Shown: piece by piece, positions 1 through 5,252 of the stretch
Layout: each line of letters opens with the position of its first letter
Position numbering within the stretch: the first letter of the stretch is position 1
Assembly (NCBI GenBank): GCA_030619435.1
Contig: JAUXBI010000085.1
Span: 1 to 7,259 of the forward strand
DNA from: Syntrophaceae bacterium
GTDB taxonomy: Bacteria; Desulfobacterota; Syntrophia; Syntrophales; UBA2210
Reading direction: 5' to 3'
Length of the DNA: 7,259 nt
Program-made: the position numbers and the translations under genes
Notes under the pieces: model-generated
Database searches by the model: none
The model's input: only the letters and a program-made list of their open reading frames with translations
What the model was told of the DNA's origin: nothing

Positions 1-272
1 GGCAGTTTCCAAGGATAAGGCTTCTGAGGGCTTATTTGGAATGGTTTGAAAAATATTATGAACTATTCATAAAGTCCGGGTTTAGTCCCGTCCTGAAACG
101 ATGGAAAGAACTTTCCGATATTATAGGAAGGCAGGTACAGATAGATTTAGTAAATCAATCACATACCGGAGAAATCTTGAATGTGGATGAGAACGGAGTT
201 TTGGTTCTGAAAGATTCGGCAGGAACGCTACACAGAATATTTTCAGGGGATGTTAAGTTATTAAATGGGTAA
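1..272 (+). CDS. birA: Biotin-[acetyl-CoA-carboxylase] ligase, C-terminal end (partial)
   Basis: This is the last 89 codons of a gene entering from the left edge; the frame is open from base 3 to a TAA at 270-272. The visible start has the helix that ends the catalytic domain of biotin-protein ligases (LLRAYLEWFEKYYELF, then GFSPVLKRWKELS). It is followed by the small SH3-like C-terminal domain (BPL_C type), seen in the pattern GRQV.I, a turn with G.I, DENG.L.L, and a final SGDV.LL. The family attaches biotin to carboxylase carrier proteins through biotinyl-AMP, in the cytoplasm. Some members also carry an N-terminal HTH and repress biotin genes; that end lies outside the window, so a repressor role cannot be judged. 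The position just before bioY and the ECF genes supports the call. A TTG at 36 is an internal codon, not a start. Confidence 0.87.
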   Translation, partial: QFPRIRLLRAYLEWFEKYYELFIKSGFSPVLKRWKELSDIIGRQVQIDLVNQSHTGEILNVDENGVLVLKDSAGTLHRIFSGDVKLLNG

Positions 273-286
273 CCTTGAACGGTTAC
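269..286. promoter_or_regulatory. Inverted repeat between birA and bioY
   Basis: A perfect 6-bp inverted repeat, GTAACC - 6 nt - GGTTAC, overlaps the birA stop codon and lies about 20 nt before the bioY start. No T tract follows, so it is not an intrinsic terminator. The half-sites resemble the core of BirA operators (GTAAACC / GGTTTAC), but each lacks one base and the spacer is far shorter than the roughly 15 nt usual there. It may be a small RNA hairpin or an operator for another regulator. Confidence 0.3.
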
Positions 287-306
287 TTAAATAGATAGGA
301 GACGAT

Positions 307-858
307 ATGGCCAGAAAAATTTCAACACGGGGAATGACTTATGCCGCTACGTTTGGCGCTATGACTGCGATAGGCGCTTATATTATAATTCCATTGCCGC
401 CGGTTCCCATAACTCTTCAGACTTTTGTTATGTATCTTGCAGCCTCTTTACTTGGCAGGCGTCTCGGCCCATTGAGTCAAACTGTTTATATCCTGCTCGG
501 AATAATAGGACTTCCGGTTTTTGCCGGCGGAAAGGCAGGGCTTGGTGTTCTTATAGGGCCGACGGGGGGTTATCTCATAGGATTTATCATCGGGGCGTAC
601 ATCATCGGAAGAATGATAGAATCGAGAAAGCATTCCGGGTATGTGTGGATAGCACTGTCGCTGATCACGGCAACCGTTGTCATCTATATCTGTGGCGTTG
701 CGCAGCTGTCAGTAGTAGCGCGACTTTCCCTGGGAAAAGCGATTACTGTGGGCGTTCTGCCGTTTCTGATAGGGGATGCCATAAAAATTGCGGCAGCAAC
801 TCTTCTGATAGTAAGGATTAAAAGCAGGGCGCAAATTAAGAAGATATCCAATGATTAA
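307..858 (+). CDS. bioY: BioY, biotin-binding S component of an ECF transporter
   Basis: This 183-residue integral membrane protein of the BioY family has normal length and about six predicted membrane helices. It captures biotin at the outer face of the cytoplasmic membrane and delivers it through an ECF A/T module. Family signatures are all present: PPVPITLQTF at residues 31-40, a long GLPVFAGG...GPTGGYLIGF stretch around 67-93 and PFLIGDAIK at 152-160 (Asp157, Lys160), followed by a positively charged tail. The ATG at 307 follows AGGAGA at 297-302, which supports this start. Its last 8 bases overlap the ATPase gene, so the two are probably translationally coupled. The gene order birA-bioY-A-T supports biotin as substrate. 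Confidence 0.95.
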   Translation: MARKISTRGMTYAATFGAMTAIGAYIIIPLPPVPITLQTFVMYLAASLLGRRLGPLSQTVYILLGIIGLPVFAGGKAGLGVLIGPTGGYLIGFIIGAYIIGRMIESRKHSGYVWIALSLITATVVIYICGVAQLSVVARLSLGKAITVGVLPFLIGDAIKIAAATLLIVRIKSRAQIKKISND

Positions 859-1687
859 AGTAGAAAATGTAACATTCAGATATGACCGTTCGGGTGAACC
901 GGTACTGAACCGGATCAATATGACAATTGATGAGGGAGAATATATAGGAATTGTCGGTCCGAACGGGTGCGGAAAGACCACTCTGGTCCAGCATCTTAAT
1001 GCCCTGCTTTATCCAGCGGACGGCCGGGTAAGCGTCGATGGAATGAATACGAATGATGAATCTTGCGTGGAAGAGGTCAGGCGCAGGGTCGGAATGGTCT
1101 TTCAGAATCCCGACAACCAGATTGTGGGAATGACCGTAGAAGAGGATATCGCGTTCGGCCCAGGAAATCTGGAACTGCCTTCCCCGGAGATAAGGCAGAG
1201 GGTTGATGAAAGCCTTGCGAGGGTGGGTCTGAAAAATCACGCAAAGCGTCAGCCCCATACCCTTTCCGGCGGAGAAAAACGACTCGTATCGATAGCCGGA
1301 ATTCTTGCTATGAAGCCGGGATATATCATATTCGACGAACCCACTTCCTACCTTGATCCATCGGGTCGTGACCGCATTTTATCAATCATAAAAGAAATTA
1401 ACAAACAGGGTATTGCCATTATTCATATTACTCACAATATGGATGAGATCGTAAGTGCGGGCAGAATCATTGTCATGAATGAAGGCCGCATAGTATTTAC
1501 CGGATCACCAAAGGAAGTATTCGGTAAAGTTGAACAGATGAAGGCCCTGAAGCTGGATATTCCCGTTGCCACAGACCTGGCATGGCGGTTAAAACAAAGA
1601 GGCGAAGATATTCGGACAGATATCCTGACCATTGATGAAGCATGTCTTGAGATATTGAGCCGGTTACAAAGTCTGCATGCGTCATAA
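851..1687 (+). CDS. ecfA: ECF transporter ATPase (BioM/EcfA type)
   Basis: This 278-residue cytoplasmic ABC ATPase would power biotin uptake with BioY and EcfT. Motifs in order are Walker A GPNGCGKTT (36-44), Q-loop region VFQNPDNQ (83-90, Gln85), signature LSGGEKR (138-144, with Glu where many ABC proteins have Gln), Walker B IIFDEP ending in Glu163, D-loop SYLD (166-169), and switch His195 in HITHN. The NPDNQ stretch after the Q-loop is typical of the ECF/CbiO branch. The region after about residue 235 is the ECF-type C-terminal extension. The start overlaps the bioY stop by 8 bases. Only one A-component gene is present next to S and T genes, which fits a dedicated transporter using an ATPase homodimer rather than a shared EcfA1/A2 pair. 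CbiO of a cobalt system is the main alternative, made unlikely by bioY. Confidence 0.93.
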   Translation: MIKVENVTFRYDRSGEPVLNRINMTIDEGEYIGIVGPNGCGKTTLVQHLNALLYPADGRVSVDGMNTNDESCVEEVRRRVGMVFQNPDNQIVGMTVEEDIAFGPGNLELPSPEIRQRVDESLARVGLKNHAKRQPHTLSGGEKRLVSIAGILAMKPGYIIFDEPTSYLDPSGRDRILSIIKEINKQGIAIIHITHNMDEIVSAGRIIVMNEGRIVFTGSPKEVFGKVEQMKALKLDIPVATDLAWRLKQRGEDIRTDILTIDEACLEILSRLQSLHAS

Positions 1688-1721
1688 AATCCATCAGCGC
1701 AGGGTGAGGAAGAAAGTGATC

Positions 1722-1772
1722 ATGGAAAGCACATATAATCCGCCGGTTCCGGGGGACGAACAGAATGTATAA
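1722..1772 (+). other. Candidate 16-codon leader ORF overlapping the ecfT start
   Basis: An ATG at 1722 follows a purine-rich GAGGAAG stretch (1706-1712) and opens a 16-residue frame, MESTYNPPVPGDEQNV, stopping with TAA at 1770-1772, inside the first codons of ecfT. The ecfT ATG at 1765 has only a weak ribosome-binding site of its own, so translation of this short frame could deliver ribosomes to it. A loss of one G in the GGGGG run at 1751-1755 would instead fuse this frame to ecfT. Whether it is a real leader, a frameshifted N-terminus or chance is open. Confidence 0.25.
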
Positions 1773-2562
1773 CTGGGGCCAATACGTTTCCGGAAATTCA
1801 ATCATACACAGGTTGGATCCGCGGATTAAACTATTGTCGGTTATTGTTTTGAGTATTCTTATATTGAAGGCGGATATTAATGCCGGGCTCTTGCTCTCTG
1901 TCTTTATGATTGCCGTAATCTTCATGTCCCGTCTGACCTTTCAACGAGTTATCAGCAGCCTCAGGCCCTTTATGATTTTCTTTATACTTCTGTTTCTCCT
2001 TCATGTTTTATTTACCGACGGTACGCCAATTGTGCGGATTCCTTTTTGTGGACTGTCCATAACGCATGAAGGTTTCTACATGGGCCTGTATATAACATGG
2101 CAATTTATGTTTCTGGTGACAGGCGCGTCAATTCTTACAATGACCACCCTTCCTTCAGATCTTATCAGTGGAATTGAAGGCATTTTAAAACCACTTCGGC
2201 CCCTTGGAGTTCCTACGCATGATATCGCAATAATGCTGTCACTCGCCCTCAGATTTGTTCCAACCTTTCTGGGAGAAGTTGACCGGATCAAAAAGGCCCA
2301 AATGGCACGGGGTGCGGACTTTAAAAAGGGAAATTTAATCAAGAAGACAAAGTCCATCACATCTCTCGCGCTCCCGCTTATCCTGAGCGCTTTCAGAAAG
2401 GCGGAAGAAACAGCAACAGCCATGGAAGGGCGTGGATACAAAAGAGGCCCGAGAACCTACTTAAGAAAGCTCCATATGTCATCGTCAGATTATGCCGCAC
2501 TTGTCGTTATAGCCGTTATTATTGTCGGCATTCAGTGTATGCATTTCCTACCCTCTGCTTGA
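1765..2562 (+). CDS. ecfT: ECF transporter T component (BioN/EcfT type)
   Basis: This 265-residue membrane protein couples ATP hydrolysis by the ECF ATPase to movement of BioY. The N-terminus has the family pattern GQYVSGNSIIHRLDPRIKLL (5-24). Hydrophobic helices lie at roughly 23-35, 41-54, 68-83, 108-126 and 243-262. The long cytoplasmic coupling region carries the two short motifs that dock on the ATPases: MARG at 180-183 and MEGRGY at 220-225, where the second has Gly-Arg-Gly instead of the common Ala-Arg-Gly. The ATG at 1765 is the only in-frame ATG upstream of the conserved region; the frame is closed by a TGA at 1717-1719. No strong Shine-Dalgarno lies next to it. It lies 77 nt after the ATPase gene and appears to be the last gene of the biotin module. 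Confidence 0.93.
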   Translation: MYNWGQYVSGNSIIHRLDPRIKLLSVIVLSILILKADINAGLLLSVFMIAVIFMSRLTFQRVISSLRPFMIFFILLFLLHVLFTDGTPIVRIPFCGLSITHEGFYMGLYITWQFMFLVTGASILTMTTLPSDLISGIEGILKPLRPLGVPTHDIAIMLSLALRFVPTFLGEVDRIKKAQMARGADFKKGNLIKKTKSITSLALPLILSAFRKAEETATAMEGRGYKRGPRTYLRKLHMSSSDYAALVVIAVIIVGIQCMHFLPSA

Positions 2563-2573
2563 CCCACCTCCTA

Positions 2574-2621
2574 GTCGCATTCATGCGACACATATTTGCG
2601 ATTATAGTAGCAATTGTGCAA
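2574..2621. promoter_or_regulatory. Palindrome cluster, candidate upstream activator site
   Basis: A 7-bp perfect inverted repeat with a 2-nt centre (GTCGCAT TC ATGCGAC, 2574-2589) is followed by TTGC/GCAA half-sites: TTGC at 2596, GCAA at 2610 and GCAA at 2618. TGCGA is repeated directly at 2584 and 2597. The cluster lies about 85-130 bp upstream of the sigma-54 -24 element, the usual distance for an enhancer bound by a bacterial enhancer-binding protein. No T tract follows the palindrome, so it is not a terminator for ecfT. The regulator gene is not in the window. Confidence 0.45.
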
Positions 2622-2705
2622 CCCCTGTCAATACCCGTGGAACGCCACTCATCGTAATTACCCGTAACAGCAGAACTTTTCCTTTTATGCAAGGATGCAA
2701 TTTTA

Positions 2706-2721
2706 TGGCACGGTATTTGTA
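2706..2721 (+). promoter_or_regulatory. Sigma-54 (RpoN) -24/-12 promoter
   Basis: TGGCACGGTATTTGTA matches the sigma-54 consensus TGGCACG-N4-TTGCA at every defined position except the C of the -12 GC, which is T. The spacing between the GG and the -12 G is exactly 10 nt. Transcription would start near 2732, giving a leader of about 20 nt that just contains the ribosome-binding site of the gene at 2753. Position in a non-coding gap, orientation and distance all agree. Expression would then need an activator ATPase, probably bound at the palindromes upstream. Confidence 0.75.
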
Positions 2722-2738
2722 ATATGTTTACCATGTAA

Positions 2739-2744
2739 AAGGAG
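2739..2744 (+). promoter_or_regulatory. Ribosome-binding site deciding the start at 2753
   Basis: AAGGAG ends 8 nt before the ATG at 2753. A GTG at 2744 overlaps this site, so it cannot be the start. Confidence 0.8.
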
Positions 2745-2752
2745 TGGAGAAG

Positions 2753-3169
2753 ATGAAACTTGCGATGCCTGTGTGGGATAATTGTGTTTCAACGGTCTTG
2801 GATTTTTCCGATCGTCTCCTGGTTGTTGATTCCAGATCAGGAGTTATAAACGACCGGTCTATGGCAGATTTTGCCGGGAACACGATAGTCGAAAAGGTGG
2901 CAAGGATGAGGGAACTTAACATACAGGTGTTGCTCTGCGGAGCGGTTTCAAGACCCCTGGAGCGGATGATCGTGGCGTCAGGGATAGACATTATCCCGTT
3001 TCTCAGGGGAAGGGTGGACGATGTGCTCAACGCCTATTTCTCGGGACGTCTGCTTGAGCCGGGTTTCATGTTGCCCGGTTGCCGGCGGGGATCAGGTTTC
3101 GGAAGGGGTGTGGGGCGGAGGAGACGCAGCGGCAGCTACACCAATAACAGAAAAGGATGGAATATATGA
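2753..3169 (+). CDS. NifX/NifB-domain (dinitrogenase FeMo-cofactor family) protein with basic tail
   Basis: This 138-residue protein has the NifX/NifB C-terminal fold (dinitrogenase iron-molybdenum cofactor family, MTH1175/ORP-like). It begins with the usual MKLAMPVWDNCVS..LDFSDRLLVVD. The core LLCGAVSRPLERMIVASGIDIIPFLRG (60-86) and the end LEPGFMLPGCRR (101-112) are characteristic of one subgroup. Visible cysteines are Cys11, Cys62 and Cys110. After residue 110 the tail is short, glycine- and arginine-rich and probably disordered. In this fold the ribonuclease-H-like domain can hold Fe-S or Mo-containing clusters; the ligand here is unknown. It is the first gene after the sigma-54 promoter, and its TGA overlaps the ATG of the next gene by 4 bases (ATGA), indicating coupled translation. 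A role in nitrogen fixation is not supported by the neighbours. Confidence 0.87.
   Translation: MKLAMPVWDNCVSTVLDFSDRLLVVDSRSGVINDRSMADFAGNTIVEKVARMRELNIQVLLCGAVSRPLERMIVASGIDIIPFLRGRVDDVLNAYFSGRLLEPGFMLPGCRRGSGFGRGVGRRRRSGSYTNNRKGWNI
3152..3157 (+). promoter_or_regulatory. Ribosome-binding site deciding the start at 3166
   Basis: AAAGGA ends 8 nt before the ATG at 3166. The earlier in-frame ATG at 3157 overlaps this site and would add only three residues before the conserved MKIAI start of the family. Confidence 0.7.
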
Positions 3170-3531
3170 AGATAGCAATCACATCGGACGGAGAAGACCT
3201 TTCGAGCAAGACAGATCGGAGTTTTGGAAGGGCAAAATGGTTTATCCTGGTGGATACGGAAACAGATGCGTTTGAAGCCCATTCCAATGAGCAGAACGTA
3301 AACGCGGCTCAAGGCGCGGGGATTCAGGCTGCTCAGAACGTGGCAAACCTGGGGGCTGAAGCTCTCCTGACCGGAAACGTGGGGCCCAATGCCTTCAGGA
3401 CATTGAGTGCCGCGTCTATCGGGATATTTATTGTCAAGGAAGATATGACGGTGGAACAGGCCCTCTCTGAATGGAAGGAAGGGAAACTTCAGGAGACAGG
3501 CGAATCGACGATTGAGGGGCACTGGGCCTGA
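3166..3531 (+). CDS. NifX-domain protein, MTH1175/orange-protein (ORP) type
   Basis: This single-domain NifX-like protein has 121 residues, the normal length of the MTH1175/ORP group. It shows MKIAITSDG at the start, the FGRAKWFILVD strand (20-30), GAGIQAAQ (50-57) and the LLTGNVGPNAF loop (68-77), which lies at the cofactor-facing edge of this fold. It contains no cysteine at all. In Desulfovibrio the ORP of this family binds a Mo-Cu sulfide cluster non-covalently, and a cysteine-free protein would fit that kind of binding; the metal here is not shown by the sequence. Its start overlaps the preceding stop (ATGA), so the two NifX-like proteins are probably made together. Confidence 0.88.
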   Translation: MKIAITSDGEDLSSKTDRSFGRAKWFILVDTETDAFEAHSNEQNVNAAQGAGIQAAQNVANLGAEALLTGNVGPNAFRTLSAASIGIFIVKEDMTVEQALSEWKEGKLQETGESTIEGHWA

Positions 3532-3592
3532 GCTTGTATTTTTTGATTTACATGTAGATAGTGTTGAGTATACGTGGAAGGGGGTGATTTAT

Positions 3593-3796
3593 ATGCCTAG
3601 AGGAGATGGAACAGGTCCGCAGGGACAGGGATCAAAAACAGGTCGTGGCCTTGGAGCTTGTAATCCGGGAGCGGAAGAAGTTGTAAATTCCGGTGAGAGA
3701 ATGGGGTTTTTCCAGAGGCTTGGAAGAGGTCTGGGGCTCGGACGAAAAGGAACAGGCCGAGGTCAGGGTGGATCCGGCAGAGGTCGTAATCGTTAA
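3593..3796 (+). CDS. Small glycine-rich DUF5320-type protein
   Basis: This 67-residue protein starts MPRGDGTGPQGQGSKTGRG, the hallmark N-terminus of the DUF5320 family (MP..D.TGP.G.G..TGR..G.C), with one cysteine at residue 23. The rest is rich in Gly, Arg and Gln and probably disordered; no membrane segment or signal peptide is seen. The coiled coil that ends the larger paralogue at 3870 is absent. The ATG at 3593 follows GGAAGGGGGTG (3576-3586); an in-frame codon far upstream at 3512 would overlap the previous gene and add an unrelated extension. Family function is unknown; members recur beside NifX-like and Fe-S ATPase genes in anaerobes. Confidence 0.72.
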   Translation: MPRGDGTGPQGQGSKTGRGLGACNPGAEEVVNSGERMGFFQRLGRGLGLGRKGTGRGQGGSGRGRNR

Positions 3797-3808
3797 CAGA
3801 AGGGTTTA

Positions 3809-3843
3809 TCTCAAAGCTGATAGCTGAAAGCGAGTGCTTGAGA
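3809..3843 (+). other. Hairpin in the leader of the second DUF5320 gene
   Basis: TCTCAAAGC (3809-3817) pairs with GCTTGAGA (3836-3843) to give an 8-bp stem with one bulged A and an 18-nt loop. No T tract follows, so it is not an intrinsic terminator. It lies between the two DUF5320 genes, 26 nt before the next start, and could affect mRNA stability or relative expression. Confidence 0.3.
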
Positions 3844-3869
3844 ACTAAACATAGAAGGAGGTATATATC

Positions 3870-4271
3870 ATGCCAGGTGGAGATAGAACAGGCCCCGCAG
3901 GAATGGGACCAATGACAGGTAGGGCGGCTGGTTACTGTACCGGTTATCCGGAGCCGGGTTATGCCGGGTTCGCCTTTGGAGGGGGATTCGGACCAGGCCG
4001 CGGCGGTGGAAGAGGACGGCGTAACCGGTTTTACGCGACCGGTTTGACCGGTTGGCAGCAATCTGCTTACGGTGATCCACGCTATGGAGGAACGGTTCCT
4101 TATCGTTACCCGACTTATGCGGGGACAGTCCCTTATAACGCACAATACGGGCAAGCTGTGACAAAACAGCAGGAGCTCGACGCGTTAAAAGGCCAGGCGG
4201 AATATCTAGAGGATTCCCTGGAAGGCATTAAAGCGCGTATGGAAGAGTTAGAAAAAAACAAAGAAGAATAG
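3870..4271 (+). CDS. Glycine-rich DUF5320-type protein with C-terminal coiled coil
   Basis: This 133-residue protein has three visible parts. The N-terminus MPGGDRTGPAGMGPMTGRAAGYC (1-23, Cys23) is the DUF5320 signature. A Gly/Tyr/Pro/Arg-rich central region (about 24-95) includes GGGFGPGRGGGRGRR and two TVPY repeats. The charged C-terminal helix at 99-131 has heptad-like leucines and is probably a coiled coil. The ATG at 3870 has a strong AAGGAGGT site at 3855-3862. An intrinsic terminator begins 9 nt after the stop. The coiled coil aligns without gaps to one inside the fusion protein at 4444 (13 of 31 residues identical), suggesting that both dock to the same partner or to each other. Function is unknown. 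Confidence 0.8.
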   Translation: MPGGDRTGPAGMGPMTGRAAGYCTGYPEPGYAGFAFGGGFGPGRGGGRGRRNRFYATGLTGWQQSAYGDPRYGGTVPYRYPTYAGTVPYNAQYGQAVTKQQELDALKGQAEYLEDSLEGIKARMEELEKNKEE

Positions 4272-4279
4272 AAAGAAGA

Positions 4280-4330
4280 AGCGCCGGTATGGTGAATGTA
4301 CTGTTTTGCATTTATTGCCGGTGCTTTTTT
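4280..4330 (+). terminator. Rho-independent terminator
   Basis: AGCGCCGG (4280-4287) pairs with CCGGTGCT (4318-4325), with one G-U pair. After a small internal loop the stem continues as GGTGAATG (4291-4298) with CATTTATT (4309-4316), which includes three G-U pairs, leaving a loop of about 10 nt. A run of six T follows (4325-4330). It lies just after the DUF5320 gene at 3870 and would end or weaken the transcript from the sigma-54 promoter. Confidence 0.8.
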
Positions 4331-4443
4331 ATTTGTCAGGGTTGCGCTTTGAGAAGTGAATGCTTATCTTACTTGGTGTTTCGAATTTACGAGGAAGCTT
4401 TCATAGCTGACTGGTAATACTTTTTTCAGAAGAGAGGTTAAGA
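4331..4443 (+). other. Intergenic leader before the fusion gene; no clear promoter
   Basis: These 113 bases follow a terminator and precede a four-gene run, so a promoter is expected. No sigma-54 element is present. The best sigma-70 candidate is poor: TTGCGC (4342-4347), 17 nt, TATCTT (4365-4370). The only clear signal is the ribosome-binding site GAGAGG at 4432-4437, 6 nt before the ATG. Confidence 0.4.
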
Positions 4444-5238
4444 ATGAAGATAGCAGTAACAGCAACAGGTCCATCGCTGGATGATCAGGTTGAAGCCCGT
4501 TTTGGGCGGACTCCATATTATTTATTTATAGATTCGGAAACAATGGAATTTGAGGCCATACAGAATCCCAATGTCGCTGCCGGAGGCGGTGCCGGTATCC
4601 AGTCAGCCCAATTGATGGTGGACCATGATGCCAAATACGTTCTCACTGGAAATTGCGGTCCTAATGCATCCCAGGTGTTTGGGGCTGCCGGTATCCAGGT
4701 TATTGTTGGTGTTACCGGAATTATCCGGCAGGCAGTTGAACAATTCAAGGCAGGTACTTTTACTGCATCGAACCAGCCCAATGTGGCAAGCCATTTTGGT
4801 ATGGGTGGTGGCCAGAGCATGGGCGGCGGTCGTGGGCAGGGCATGGGTGGTGGACAAGGCATGGGTGGCGGTCGTGGCCGAGGTATGGGTGGTGGTCGCG
4901 GTATGGGCATGGGTAGTGGACAGATAGGCTTTCCCGGTGTGATATCTCAACCAGTAGAACCGGAAAAAAATGAAACAAACGCTCTCAAAGAGGAAGCCCG
5001 CGTTCTCGAAAAACAACTTCAGGATATCAAGCGCCGGATCGGTCAGGTTCAAGGGAACAAAGACAATGAAGTGGCCCGCGTTAACGCTCAAGAGTGCAAT
5101 GGATGTGGAGTGTGTATTGAATCTTGTCCCGTGGATGCAATTATTCTGAATGATATAGCCATAGTTGACGAAAATAAATGCACAGGGTGCGGGGTATGCA
5201 TTGATAGATGTCCCCTTGGCGCTATTACTATGGTTTAG
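4444..5238 (+). CDS. NifX domain - Gly-rich/coiled coil - 2[4Fe-4S] ferredoxin fusion protein
   Basis: This 264-residue protein has three parts. Residues 1 to about 107 form an MTH1175/ORP-like NifX domain (MKIAVTATG, RFGRTPYYLFID, GAGIQSAQ, LTGNCGPNAS with Cys71). Residues 119-160 are glycine-rich MGGG repeats, followed by a coiled coil at about 176-206 that resembles the end of the DUF5320 protein at 3870. Residues 218-264 form a classical 2[4Fe-4S] ferredoxin with Cys218/221/224/228 and Cys246/249/252/256, both motifs CxxCxxCxxxCP. A cytoplasmic electron-transfer or cluster-transfer protein is the likely class; no signal peptide is seen. Spacing to the next gene is 14 nt, so it probably shares a transcript with the Fe-S ATPases. 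Both domain families are clear; the specific cofactor and partner are not. Confidence 0.88.
   Translation: MKIAVTATGPSLDDQVEARFGRTPYYLFIDSETMEFEAIQNPNVAAGGGAGIQSAQLMVDHDAKYVLTGNCGPNASQVFGAAGIQVIVGVTGIIRQAVEQFKAGTFTASNQPNVASHFGMGGGQSMGGGRGQGMGGGQGMGGGRGRGMGGGRGMGMGSGQIGFPGVISQPVEPEKNETNALKEEARVLEKQLQDIKRRIGQVQGNKDNEVARVNAQECNGCGVCIESCPVDAIILNDIAIVDENKCTGCGVCIDRCPLGAITMV
4798..4920 (+). repeat. In-gene tandem repeats encoding MGGG(Q/R)-type units
   Basis: The stretch encodes successive units beginning ATGGGYGGYGG: 18-nt and 24-nt units alternate, giving a 42-nt higher-order repeat at 4801-4842 and 4843-4884 (MGGGQSMGGGRGQG then MGGGQGMGGGRGRG, 12 of 14 residues identical). The third copy is partial and degenerates toward MGMGSGQ. 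All units keep the reading frame, so length change by slippage would be tolerated. Confidence 0.85.
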
Positions 5239-5245
5239 AAAGGAG
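5239..5245 (+). promoter_or_regulatory. Ribosome-binding site deciding the TTG start at 5253
   Basis: AAAGGAG ends 7 nt before TTG 5253, directly after the TAG of the preceding gene. The in-frame ATG at 5208 lies inside the preceding ferredoxin domain and would add 15 residues in front of the P-loop strand, so it is rejected. Confidence 0.8.
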
Positions 5246-5252
5246 TGACATC

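Noticed and set aside
836..1258. Minus-strand 140-codon frame inside the ECF ATPase gene
   Set aside because: It is a shadow of a gene with intact Walker A, signature and Walker B motifs on the plus strand.
2522..2722. Plus-strand 66-codon frame overlapping the end of ecfT
   Set aside because: No ribosome-binding site, no known domain, and it overlaps both ecfT and the promoter region.
2519..2734. Minus-strand 71-codon frame across the gap between ecfT and the NifX-like gene
   Set aside because: It covers the palindromes and the sigma-54 promoter, has no recognisable domain and runs antisense into ecfT; chance frame.
3523..3538. Second sigma-54-like element, TGG-GCCT-N4-TTGTA, before the first DUF5320 gene
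   Set aside because: The GG-to-G spacing fits, but several -24 positions and the -12 C mismatch and the site lies partly inside the preceding gene; too weak to call.
4342..4370. Sigma-70 promoter TTGCGC - 17 nt - TATCTT before the fusion gene
   Set aside because: Only 3 of 6 and 4 of 6 consensus bases; such matches occur by chance.
4798..4920. Possible CRISPR-like or intergenic repeat array
   Set aside because: Units are contiguous, lack unique spacers and keep the codon frame, so they are protein-coding repeats.
2753..5238. Nitrogen-fixation (nif) gene cluster
   Set aside because: Only the NifX/NifB-like fold is shared; no nitrogenase structural genes, NifE/N or radical-SAM NifB domain are present.
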